Source: Odontesthes bonariensis
Lineage: Eukaryota; Chordata; Actinopteri; Atheriniformes; Atherinopsidae
Direction: 5' to 3'
Length of the DNA: 64,000 nt
Assembly (NCBI RefSeq): GCF_027942865.1
Contig: NC_134515.1
Coordinates: 23,830,227-23,894,226, forward strand
The notes under the pieces were generated by a model. That model ran no database searches and was not told where the DNA came from. It worked only from the letters and a program-made list of their open reading frames with translations. A program made the position numbers and the translations under genes. Of this stretch, positions 30,701 through 56,330 are shown one piece after another. The stretch's first letter is position 1. Each line of letters begins with the position of its first letter.

Positions 30701-32397
30701 TTTAAAGTTTATCTGTATTTCACCGACAGATTATTGCATAAAAGACATTTCTGACAACACTATGATAAAAATCATTCATTGAATTTGTATTATTGAACAT
30801 CAGATATTAAAAACTCACTTCTTGTGGTCATCGTGTCCGTTGGCATGAGAGGACTTGTTCTCATCCTAAGCAAGGTTTATAGAAGAACATCATGAGGACG
30901 TAGATGAAACATTTAGAGTCGTCAAGGTAAAAAGGGGGTGGGGTGGGACAAGAGAAAATGCAGAATATATTCAATTAATAATTATAATAATAATACAAAC
31001 TTTCTACTGTCAAGTCTGGACAGTGTGCTTCCACCTCCCCAATAGCTTCCCATCCCACATTTTACAAAGCTGCTCAGTACTTAATGCAACAATGCAAAGT
31101 TAAGGGAGTTTCCAACATATTAGCAGAGTTCAGGAAGCTTTGACAATTGTCAGGTCATCTCCACCATTTCCCCCCTCTAACAGGTCGTACCAATGCCACT
31201 ATTTGCCTAATCATGTGACCACGCATGGCCCATGGCCACTAAAAGAGATCCTGTGTGGTTGGTGTCAGTCCAGTGATCTTCACCCATTTTCGTTCTTGGA
31301 CTGTAAGAGCTCGATGCCACCTCTGTCACACATCTTGCCCTGAAGCAAACAGGGATTCACACTTCTTAGTAATATTGACGCCCAAGAAAATAAATAAAAA
31401 GATTCATATCAGCCACCTGTTACACTACCACTATCTGTAGTATGCATTATCAAATACTTACAACCTTTTGACTTCAGAAGGATATACTAACTACTTTAAA
31501 TGCATACTTTAATAAAACAATGACACTAGATAGTAGTATTATTTTACAGTCATTTTGAAATATTAACATATGTGGTTTTGTGTAGCATGCAATAAAATCA
31601 AGAAGCTGATTCACATTACAGCTGACTAAGGCAAAGAGGCAGTATTCATATTCACGGGCGGAAAAAAAAAGGGAGAAAAATCTACACTGCACAGCAAAAC
31701 CAGAATATGGGCAAAATAATCAGGTTTGTCACTTGTAGTCAAAAATACAACTGAGTATCATCAAGTAAATACAAGCAAGTTTAAAGACACATACTTGCCA
31801 AGAGAGAATTAGTTAATAGCTAAAATACATAAAGCTGACAAAATTATACCTGTGAGAAAACAACTTTTTTCCATTGAATGAGAAGAATCTTAACTCTTTA
31901 TGAGAAGGACTCAACGTTCTGGACCAGCAGAGAGATGCAGACTGTAAATCTGAATACTGCCTCCTTTGCTGGATAGGTAAAGATGCGCTTATGAACCATT
32001 GACATTCACCTTGTTGCAACCGAATAGGGATTGGATGATCTAGGTTGAATCTCTTTTACTCCTAAAGTGAACCACAGTACATCAGTATATGCGCAATAAC
32101 TACCTTCCTTTTTTTTCACAGTTCACAGTGGAATCAAAGATGAATTCATGGGAGTAGAGGTGAGATATCATTAGGGAAGTCTATAAAGAGAGATAGATGT
32201 GGATTTATTTATAATTCTGTATTGTGTTTTTAATACTCAATCACACCACACAACATTCAAGTAAACTTCTTCACAACAGCAAATATAGAGTTACACAAAG
32301 GATTATATCAGTGATGCAGGCCTAGTTTCTGTAACTCTCAACCCACCTTTCTGTAAGGAGCCTCCAGCATGGCCTCAACGTCAAAGTCATCGGCCAT
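27752..32397 (-). CDS. rbm39: RNA-binding protein 39 (splicing factor, coactivator of AP-1 and ER)
   Basis: Fourteen coding exons, minus strand: 32397-32347, 30865-30819, 30581-30384, 30085-30032, 29835-29718, 29628-29476, 29318-29181, 29089-29024, 28946-28742, 28641-28555, 28479-28392, 28253-28148, 28025-27947, 27852-27752. They give 496 residues (human 530). RBM39 is a nuclear U2AF65-related splicing factor and transcription coactivator. Seen in order: MADDFDVEAMLEAPYRK start; Arg-Ser domain at about 33-115; RRM1 from TVFCMQLAARIRARDLEDFF; RRM2 from MRLYVGSLHFNITEEMLRG with RNP1 SKGYGFI; and a C-terminal UHM-type RRM with GGVVHIYVDKNSAQGNVYVK, ending LMPARR. The RS domain holds a tandem RERKRSRS repeat. 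Human exon segments between the RS domain and RRM1 (the YRSPYSGPKFNSAIRG region) are missing. A 5' UTR intron probably ends at the TACAG acceptor 4-5 nt upstream of the start. Confidence 0.96.
31191..31339 (-). other. rbm39: Candidate poison exon in rbm39 intron 1
   Basis: On the minus strand a pyrimidine-rich acceptor (CCTGTTTGCTTCAG) at 31340 opens a GC-richer segment. It continues the phase of exon 1 as GKMCDRGGIELLQSKNENG and then meets TGA at 31282-31280. Possible donors are GTACGA at 31190 (exon of 149 nt) and GTGAAG at 31283 (56 nt, which would shift the frame). Either would make an mRNA subject to nonsense-mediated decay. RBM39 and related splicing factors are known to limit their own level with such exons. 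No transcript evidence is available here. Confidence 0.4.
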
Positions 32398-33080
32398 ATT
32401 GATCCTGTACACAATAGAAAAAAATACAATCATTGCTCTGACATACACATACGAACCGTGAAAAGGCAAAAAAAAAAATAATAGGGCCGATGCTAACGAT
32501 GAGAGGGCTAAGTGTTTCAACGAGTTTGCTTAATATCTTTCAGATTTCCGCAATATATATATTACAAGAAATCGATTGACCAAAATATCCGAATAAGGAC
32601 CTAAATCCTTAAGTGGCAGATTCAAACTAAGCTCGGTGACATTTAACAGGTCAGCAAAGTCATACAGCGTTTAACGCGACATTGAGCTAATGCTAACTAG
32701 CCACGTTCATGGGCTTCATCCTCGTAGTTTCAAACTCTGCTCATTTCGAGGCCCGTTTACTAGAAATTTCGATTAATAGACTGCCACTAAAGACACAAAT
32801 AAGCGCACATGGTAGTTAACTGAAAATAGATTTGAAATCCAGTTACTCAGAAACGACAGCAGGAGCGCAGATCGCTTTTTGTTGAAGAAAATAGGCGTTC
32901 AGTTTACAGAGCCAACATGGCCACTAACAGCATTTCCGCGGCAACGAGCTAGCTTAATTAGCAAACAATGACGTTACCGTCTGAAATTGATGAAATGGTG
33001 TGCCAAAGTCAATATATCACGGTTAATATGCTGTTCAAACAATTCCTTTCAAGGAGCCTCTCTTTATAGAACACAAAAAC
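32398..33080 (-). promoter_or_regulatory. rbm39: rbm39 5' UTR intron and promoter region
   Basis: The minus-strand acceptor CTATTGTGTACAG lies just upstream of the start codon, so at least one non-coding exon should lie further right. The region up to about 33080 is enriched in GCTAAC/GCTAGC words (32683-32702, 32944-32964), as near other gene starts in this window. The exact first exon could not be placed. Confidence 0.45.
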
Positions 33081-34340
33081 TAAGATGAGGTCACAATTTT
33101 CGATGTTATGTAACCTTTTTCTCCGCACCACCTATTAGCAACTAATCGTAGCAGGTCGTGGCCTGACCCTCTCCTTCCGTCTTCTTCGTCTTCTTCCTCT
33201 TCTTTGATTTCCTATTTTTTTCAACAGCAGAGGCCGCAGTTCGGAACCCTTTACCGCCACCCTCCGGAGTCAACTACCAAGTGGATCGTGAAATGTATTC
33301 TTTTTTTTTTTTACAGGGAACATCTTTAATATACATTATGAATGCAGTGATAAACAGTGTACAACAATATTTAGGAAAAGTCTTGAGTTATTTGCCCACG
33401 TACGCTCACAGAGTGGACAGCCCCTCCCCAATTATTTATTTGCATAATTGAAAAAAAAAAGAAACAAAACTTTTCCATTTCAGCATTTAATATGCTGTCC
33501 ATTTTCAGTTAAATAAAATACAAATGATTTGCTGTCACTGTTTTGTTAATCTATTTTTATTTGATTCTTTGATATTTGATATATAAATCTGTTTTGATTT
33601 GCATTTTTATACTTTTCTGGAAACAGGGTTTTTCTCTCCTTACACATTCCTATATATTTATGGTGTTAAACGATTGCTTGTTTCAAATATGAAGGGAGTA
33701 AATATAGTTCAGTGTAAAATAATAAAGAATTAACTGAAAACACAGAGGTTTCCTGAGAGTATCTGAATGATAACATTTACATTACATATGGGATCAAAAT
33801 AAAACCCTGAAAGGAGATGTTTTCTTTTCATATGACTTCAAGTATTACTATTCTTCATGTTCATATACATTTAAATGTGCTGATTTGCCTGATATTGGAC
33901 AGCATTTTTATTTGTATTTACATCTGGATACACTCTGTCCTCTAACTCGTAAAGTGGTCAGATTCAAGTCTGCATCCATATCACTTCATTCTTATCAAAC
34001 ATTCCCTGCCATGACTTTTTTCACATAAGCTCTATCTACTGTCTAATGTCTTTAGTGCCCAGTAGCCAATATAATTTTTACTGCAGTGCCTGCAGCGCCT
34101 TGTTGCTCCAAATGACCGTGTATAACAGCCTCTGATGGCCCAACCATACAAGGAAAATCACCTTTCAGCATGAGAACACAGTTGGATTAGCTTGACAGTT
34201 CTGTGTTGCCATCTAGTGAATATTAGGAAGAACTTTCAACTTCTTTGAAATCAAAGTAACAAATGCAGCCTATTTGGGGTCAGTATGCTATATCTTACCA
34301 ATGCAAGAAAAAATGATTGAGAATTTGGTTTTAAGTGTTG
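33081..34340. other. Intergenic DNA between the Rh gene and rbm39
   Basis: AT-rich sequence with no supported exon. It contains short poly(T) runs, for example at 33300-33313, and a CTTCTTCTTCCTCTTCTTTG pyrimidine tract near 33180-33205. Confidence 0.5.
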
Positions 34341-34344
34341 TACT

Positions 34345-34361
34345 TTTATTGTGGATTTATT
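34345..34361 (-). terminator. Two AATAAA signals downstream of the Rh-type gene
   Basis: Minus-strand AATAAA at 34361-34356 and 34350-34345 lie about 260-270 nt past the stop codon of the Rh gene, giving a short 3' UTR. Two such signals suit a transcribed gene rather than a dead copy. Confidence 0.6.
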
Positions 34362-34618
34362 GTCAGTCCCGTTTGGGTGTCTGTTCTGTCAATTGATTGT
34401 GTTGTTTCATGTTGACTCTCTGAAGCAGTATCTGACGAGTGAGTCTCACAGCACGAATTACAGAGGAAAAAGAGATTGAACTTCCATGTGATCACTATGG
34501 TAACACATTTAAAATGTAATGGGTACAAACATCTAATTGATGGTTATTGTCACACAAACCGTCAGCACAATAATCTTTACCATCACATGAATGCACCGAC
34601 AGACTTGGATGTTACACA

Positions 34619-36043
34619 TCAGGCTGCAGAATCCTCAGCAGTAATGTAATTACTGGGTTTGAGTGGTGAATCATAGTCTCGGGGAACCTCAAAAAACAGC
34701 TCATCATCAAAACAGTTATCATCAGAAGGTGGTGCCAGGTATGGTAACCTCAACACGTATCCTGTCAGGACGCCTCCCAGTGCTGATAGTCCTATCGTTG
34801 AGAACATGGCAGCGACCTGGAAAAGAGCTTGTTTGCGGGCTGTCCTCCCCAAACCTGACTGTAAACCTGGAATCAACATCTGGAGCTCTTTCAGCTTGGG
34901 GTCTCCTTCTACTGGTGCTCTGTGGGGAAAGATCTCATACAAACTGGGGCCGTAAACATCCTCGTCAGCCATCAGTATGGCACATATCCCTGCGGCACAT
35001 GACATAAGTCCTGTTAGTCCATGCAAGTTATGTATCCCGCATTGATCCTGGATCCTGCAGTGCCGTGCCAAGAAGGGGCTTAGGTACTTGTAACCCAGCA
35101 TGCATACCACGCAGCCCATCATACCCAGAGCATATGCAGCCGCAGGCGATATCATCATATCCACAGACGCCCCGACTGTCACACCTCCTGCCAGGGTCAC
35201 GTTCTGAACATCAGCAATGGTGAGTTTGCCATTTTTGTTTAGCATCGCAGAGAGAGCAAAGGCTGTGAGTGTGGAGGCGCAGAGGGCGATGAAGGTGTGG
35301 ACGATGGCCCTGTGCTGGTCATCTCCTTTCAGGGTCAATGCTGAGTTGAGGGAGGGCCAGAACACCCACAGGAACAATGTCCCCATCACAGAAAGGATGT
35401 CAGACTGGTAACTAGTGTTCTCCTTTGCATGACCTTCATTTAAACTAGGCCTGTACAGCACAAAAGTCACACCCAAACCAAAATAACAGGCAAAGAGGTG
35501 AATGAGAATAGAGCCTCCTGCATCGTTGATCTTCAGATACTTCAGCACAGCCCACTCTGTGACTGCAAACATAGGCACCTCCAGCAGAGCCATAACCAGC
35601 AACTGCAATGGGCTGGTCTTCCCCAGTACTGCCCCGAAAGATATCAGCACCACAGCGCAGGCAAACTCAGCATTTATGAGATTGATCACTCCAAGATGGA
35701 TCTTACCGTCATGGTAGAACTGGAAGTAACCCTGCACCAGAACTGCCCACTGGATGGCAAACGTGGCAGTCAGAAAGTTAAAAACCATCCCCCCGAAGCC
35801 ATAGAGTCGGAAAAATGCCAGGAGGCATCCAAAGCCAAGGAATATCATAACCTGTATGTCTGCAAAGAAGGGGTAGTCCCTGTACACTGCATTGTGCATT
35901 GGGTTTGTCTGGTTGGTCTGAAAACGGGCATCAGCATGCTCATCGTAGGTGACAAAGGCAGCATAAAGGGCAACAATAATCACCTCAGTGACAAACACAA
36001 ACACAGGCAACCTCACCCGAAGGTTGGCCGACTGTGTCTTCAT
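34619..36043 (-). CDS. Intronless Rh-family ammonium/CO2 channel (Rhcg-like)
   Basis: One uninterrupted frame of 474 residues on the minus strand. Rh glycoproteins are trimeric membrane channels that pass NH3 (and probably CO2), used in gill and kidney nitrogen excretion. Family marks: NLRVRLPVF start, an N-glycosylation site (NQT) in the first loop, about 12 hydrophobic segments, the pore-histidine segments GGSILIHLFACYFGL and GIHNLHGLTG, YQSDILSVMGTLFLWVFWPS, and NVTLAGGVTVG. The ending PPSDDNCFDDELFFEVP parallels Rhcg. The start is ATG at 36043; the frame runs on to a TTG at 36064 but that is not a plausible start. Vertebrate Rh genes usually have about ten introns, so this looks like an old retrocopy that kept its frame. 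It could be rhcg2/rhcgl1 or a member of the fish Rhp2 group; I cannot decide, so no symbol is given. Confidence 0.9.
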   Translation of the reverse strand: MKTQSANLRVRLPVFVFVTEVIIVALYAAFVTYDEHADARFQTNQTNPMHNAVYRDYPFFADIQVMIFLGFGCLLAFFRLYGFGGMVFNFLTATFAIQWAVLVQGYFQFYHDGKIHLGVINLINAEFACAVVLISFGAVLGKTSPLQLLVMALLEVPMFAVTEWAVLKYLKINDAGGSILIHLFACYFGLGVTFVLYRPSLNEGHAKENTSYQSDILSVMGTLFLWVFWPSLNSALTLKGDDQHRAIVHTFIALCASTLTAFALSAMLNKNGKLTIADVQNVTLAGGVTVGASVDMMISPAAAYALGMMGCVVCMLGYKYLSPFLARHCRIQDQCGIHNLHGLTGLMSCAAGICAILMADEDVYGPSLYEIFPHRAPVEGDPKLKELQMLIPGLQSGLGRTARKQALFQVAAMFSTIGLSALGGVLTGYVLRLPYLAPPSDDNCFDDELFFEVPRDYDSPLKPSNYITAEDSAA

Positions 36044-36099
36044 CTTGACAACTCTTTGGAGCAATAAGCATTTGTTTCTTTTGCAGCCTGGATTATCTC

Positions 36100-39000
36100 T
36101 GTTCAGATAAGACAGGTCAAAGAGATTGGTTCAGGCTCTCAGACAAGCACAACACTATTCTCCTCCCAGAGAGATGTAACTGTGTGGACTTTGTCCCTCA
36201 TAATAAAACATTTTGAAATGTCAGCATTCTGCTGAATTCCTGTTGTCACACTAAATATTTTTGCACAAGATGTCCAAGTAAATGTGTTATCTGAGCGGTA
36301 ACATTACCAATCCATTCACCAAAAATGGACACCCTCCAAGAAAGTGAAATAATTTTGCAGTTCACTGAGATTTGTACAATATGAATGTCAAACAATTATT
36401 GCTATTATAGCAGACAGACTTTGCCACTGCTCACGAACACAATTTATAAGATGTAAAACGAAACTCCTCACTGGAAAAGAGTTATCAAATTGCTCTTTGC
36501 TTTTTGTCTTAAGTGTTTCTCTTAAGTGATTAACCTAATAGGAAGAGAAAACTAATAGGTGAGAATCAATACCTAGAAATACTTTTGCTACAAGAAAAAG
36601 GAGAGGCAAGGAGTGCAACAATATACACTTTCAAGGTCCAGAATGATTTTTTTTCTCTTTTAAAGGAAACACAAATGGAAAAATTGTGTATAAAAGGCCC
36701 GATATACTTATTCAGAAGGCGTAGAATGATCTATTTGCAGCAGTGAAGAGGGCAAGGTTATCTAAACTTACCTTTATTACAGACATCACCTACCCTGTAG
36801 CGTTCTAGCCAGAGGGGCAAGGCCAACAATGACAGTTTGATTGATAAAAAGGTGCAGAGTCGTACCCAAGCCATTTGAAGGCCCTGAGTTTTTAATCTTG
36901 GCAAAAATTTTGAAATATTTACAATTTTCAGTCATGCAGATGAGCTTGGTGGGAATTGAAACTTGCTGGAGGAGATCTTGAACATTTTAGTAATTTATTT
37001 CACAATTTGAAAACATTCAAGTGTCAAATTTGCTATAATTCTTACAGGATCACCGCAGAACTCAAATAGCCACAAATTATCAATTGCAGCAGCCTCTGAC
37101 CTGTTTCCTGTCAGTCATACAGTACAGCAAATACAGCAAACACTTCCACAAAAAATGACTAATACCTCTAAGTCTTGTATTAAAAGTATTTAGATTTATT
37201 GCATTTTGTGCAGACATATAAAATGGTTTCTTCAAACCATTAATTGTACATGAATGCAAAAGATATAGTAAAACTTAGAATAGTGTAAGATTTTCAAAGA
37301 CATTAAAAACTGCCAATTATATAGCTATAAAACTTCTGTTAACACTCATTTGTTATCTACTAGCCTAAAATCACAGATCCTCATACAAATGGTTCCCTTT
37401 AGCTTTGTCACACATGTCTTGAACACATTGTAAACTGCTGTCCTCAGTGAAACAGTGACAGTCGCAAACATACATAAAACACACTCTGACTGAGGGAGTC
37501 CACTCTATATTTCTGCAGACTACTGACCAGAATGATTCACTTGTAAGATGACACCATCATGAGGAGGGAAGGTTTCAAAAATAGCATCAAAAATGACATG
37601 TGTACGATAAATAAAAGGATATCAGAAGAGTTACAAGTGATGCAGATTTTCTTAAACAAATTATTGTACAGCACTAATAGGTCAAGGGGAAGAACAAATC
37701 AAAACAACTATATACAATCATGTTTGCACAAAAACCCATATATACTGAAAATACTCTTTCCATACTAATAAACTATTCCGGAATAAAGTAACGTACTCTG
37801 ATCTCATACTAATACTGTAACAGAATTGGTGGACACTGATAAGCAAGAATACCTACAAAATATAAATGTCAACCGTACATATATATGCAGTGATTTTCAA
37901 GCATCATTAAAATTCTCTATATTTCTGCATAGATATGATCTTGAACATCGTCAGATTTTTACACTAGTTCTAAAAATAAATAAAAACAGCTCAGTGAAAC
38001 AAATAATGTAACAATATTACACTTGTTCATTTACCTATTGAAGGAATGATAAAAATGAGAGTTGTGGGTGGATGCCCTGTTTTATCTAACGCTCAACAGT
38101 CGGTCTCACAGGATGTTTGTATCAAACCACGGAGAATAAGAAAAAGAGTTGATGCTTATCGGGTTGAAAAAGGGTCCAAAAACCATCCTTGAAGAGTGTG
38201 GCCTTCACCAATCGAGTTAGGGAGATCGAGAATGAATGGAGGAACATTTAAATCAAAGAGCTAACCTCCCAAGGAGTGATTAACCAACAAATCTCATCCC
38301 TATAGCAAGGTTTCTAATTGCGAGGTCACATCCGAACGTAACTTTGAAGCAACTAATGGCCACTATCTCTGTGGTTAACGTTCACCATCATGTGGATATT
38401 GAAGACAACATGGTGTGCAATGGCAGGGCTTTTTTCCTCTTTTTTGTAAAAATGAGAACCATTATGATTGGAAAAACAAAACTCTTCATTCTAGTGTAAG
38501 GGCATGATCCCATCTGTAAAACCCTGAAACAGTAGTGGCATGGTTAGGGCCTGTTTTGTTGCATCTAGGCTAAGACGGCTTGGATGGAAAAAAAAAATAT
38601 CGGGCAATGATGGGCAAAACTGATAAAGTTCCTGGAAACGTTTAGTTGCATTTTTTTCTGTACAAGAGATTATAAGCAAATGACGACAGCAAAGCCTCAC
38701 ATACTTATGGCATGTACATATATTTGATATTGAATAATGTATCTGAATAGATGATCGATAAAACAATTTCTTTCTCTTTTTGCCAACCTAGAAAGTTGTG
38801 CTGAAATCTGAAGATGCTTTAGGTGGTGGTTATGCAAATATATAGAAAGTCCTGCTGTGTTCGCTGACTTTTAAACACTCTGTATACATACTAAACATCG
38901 ACCGCAATCACATTAACATCCACAAAAATTTCTGAAATTGAAAATACTTTCTTTGAGCTTTAAATTTAGAGCTTGAGATCTTGTTTCTGTCTGCTTTACA

Positions 39001-39944
39001 GAGAGCTGTTGGCAGTTGTAAGCTTTAGACAGGTGAATGAGTTACCTTTGGACAGAACAAGACAAGCTGTTCCCTCGTGATTCTAGTTAATAAGTTAGCG
39101 GTATCGATCTTCAAACAAAAACCACGACAAGTGGACATACGAAAAAGTGCCAAACTATTTCTATTTAAGCACCTATCATAAATAAAATATATCAGAGTAA
39201 AACATATATCTAATATTTCTATATCTTAATCACATTATTTAAAATCCCTGTGAAATCAGTTCAATGTTTGTATATGATCTGTCATCCATTATACATCGAC
39301 TATACACCAGTATCGGATGTCTATTTTATTGGATTATTATTTATTCTATATTTGGGACACTAAAATCAGTTTGATCCACAGGATTTGATCCATTTACTGC
39401 AAAAAAGCCCCCACTTCTGCAGTTGTAAAACTGCAACTGAGTGGCTTTCCTACTGAGTGTGAATGTATCACATGAACACAGGAAGGTCCTTATCTAACAC
39501 ACTGAATTAGTTTAATCAACAGCACTCTGGTTGTTCCAACCATGCTAGGACAAACGAAAAAAGAAGAGACAAACAGGATTAGGAGAATAGATACATAAAT
39601 ACCATTGACACTAAACATTTGAAAAAAAAGTACAAATGAGAACGAAAGAGCATTCCTGAGGAATGCCGGAGAGAAAAGTTGAAAGCAAACAGTGAAAAGA
39701 AAAAGGACTGTTTACAAAGGTTCATTTTCCTTGCATAAGTTTCTGCAAAATTTTTAGAACAACCATAAAATCTTATCTGCTGCCCGCAGGTTTAAAGGTA
39801 ACAGATACAGCTGAGTCTTTGTGAGGATGTCGATGTCACCTGGAAACGCTGCAGTGGGGGTGTGGCCTGTGGTGGGAGGATTTTCCTGGAATGAGAAAGG
39901 AGGCGAGGGAGGCCAGTGTTTTTAAAGACTCCGTCTAAAGCCCC
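36100..39944 (-). other. slc12a5: Probable long slc12a5 3' UTR and flank
   Basis: Between the Rh start codon and the slc12a5 stop no exon is supported. Mammalian KCC2 transcripts have a long 3' UTR, and AATAAA occurs on the minus strand at 37200-37195, 39345-39340 and 39330-39325, so the UTR could be 0.6 to 2.75 kb. The remaining part up to 36100 must hold the Rh promoter, with no obvious TATA box. Confidence 0.45.
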
Positions 39945-55076
<15,132 letters not shown>

Positions 55077-56039
55077 CTGAAACACGAAAATACCAGACAG
55101 CAGCATAGGATTAAACTCTTCACTCAGTTGCACCAGGGTAGGATCTGATTTGGTTTCATGTTGGACATGCTTTTATGTGCACTCAAATAGGTTTCTTTCT
55201 ATCTGTAATACCTTCTCCAGTTCATAACAGCCATTAAAAAGTCCTTTCTAAAAATGCTGTCAGATTTCAATTGAAGGCCTTGTAAAAAAAAAAAAATTGA
55301 TTCATATAAACATATTCTGCATATGTATCAGAAGAATCTGCAGGTGAGAAACTGGCCAAAACAGAATGCTGAAACCATCATTTGCCTTACAGTGATTCCT
55401 CATCTTATTAGCTTTTATCAAAATTATTAGCATGCCTTAAGATACATGTAGGCCTGTACATGGACTGGGTTTGCCAAGTTATCTGGAATCCATCATTCAA
55501 GTCTCTATTGGCCACAATGGATGCCCAGGAATATTTTCCACTGCTCCCAGAGGCATAGTGACTGGCTAAACAAATGAGTTCCCATGTTGTTGACTATCTA
55601 AATTTGCCTTAACCCCTTTTTGGTAAATTTCAATTAATGGACTATGGCATACCAAGCAAATGCAGCGCAGGGCAACAAGGTGTACAGTATCCCATTATGT
55701 CTGATTAAGAACTGGGAAACATAAGAAGACATGGTCACAAGCTTGTAATGAAGCAACTAGACCTTATTTAAGTGGAACTTGGTTATGTAAAAAAGAAAGA
55801 AGAGAAAGAAAATATGAGAGAAATAAAAGGCAAAGACATCAAAAGGGAGGACAAAGAGTACACTGCAAAAATGACAAAACAAACAAACAAAAAAAACAAT
55901 GATTGCGAGAGCTCAATCATATTGATAACCGTGATATCACATCAGATTATTTACAATTATAAATTAGTTTGTATTTCAATTAAAAACTTAAATCATTTAA
56001 CTGTCAGAGGAAATACTTTTGTTCAACTTAGATGCGTAA

Positions 56040-56330
56040 GATGCAGTTGGAAGGCCTAATCAGGAAGGCCAGCTCCGTCCTGGGAGGCCCCCTCGACCAA
56101 GTACAAGTGGTGGAAAAAAAGCAAGATGCTATAGCCAATCCATTTTACCTCCTGGTCAAGATCTGTCAGTCCATGAATCTCCCTTAGTGGGAGGTTTCTG
56201 CACCATAAATCTCTGAAGGAACATTAATGCAGAGCTTTCCTCCCGGGAGCTGTTAATCACTTACATTCCATAGTGCAACACCTCCGTATTAATTACTCCT
56301 AACTGTGCAGTAAGTGTGTTTGTTTATGTG
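56040..56330 (+). mobile_element. Decayed LINE fragment, RT C-terminal region
   Basis: The plus strand reads LEGLIRKASSVLGGPLDQVQ, followed by VVEKKQDAIANP, which matches the segment downstream of the reverse-transcriptase thumb in fish L2-group elements (usual form LIRKASSVLGCPLDPVQVVGERR). It runs into a stop soon after. It is a 5'-truncated, diverged copy. Confidence 0.6.

Noticed and set aside
35498-36067. 189-codon plus-strand open frame
   Set aside because: It lies antisense to the Rh channel gene, whose protein is clearly conserved. The antisense frame has no domain and is a shadow.
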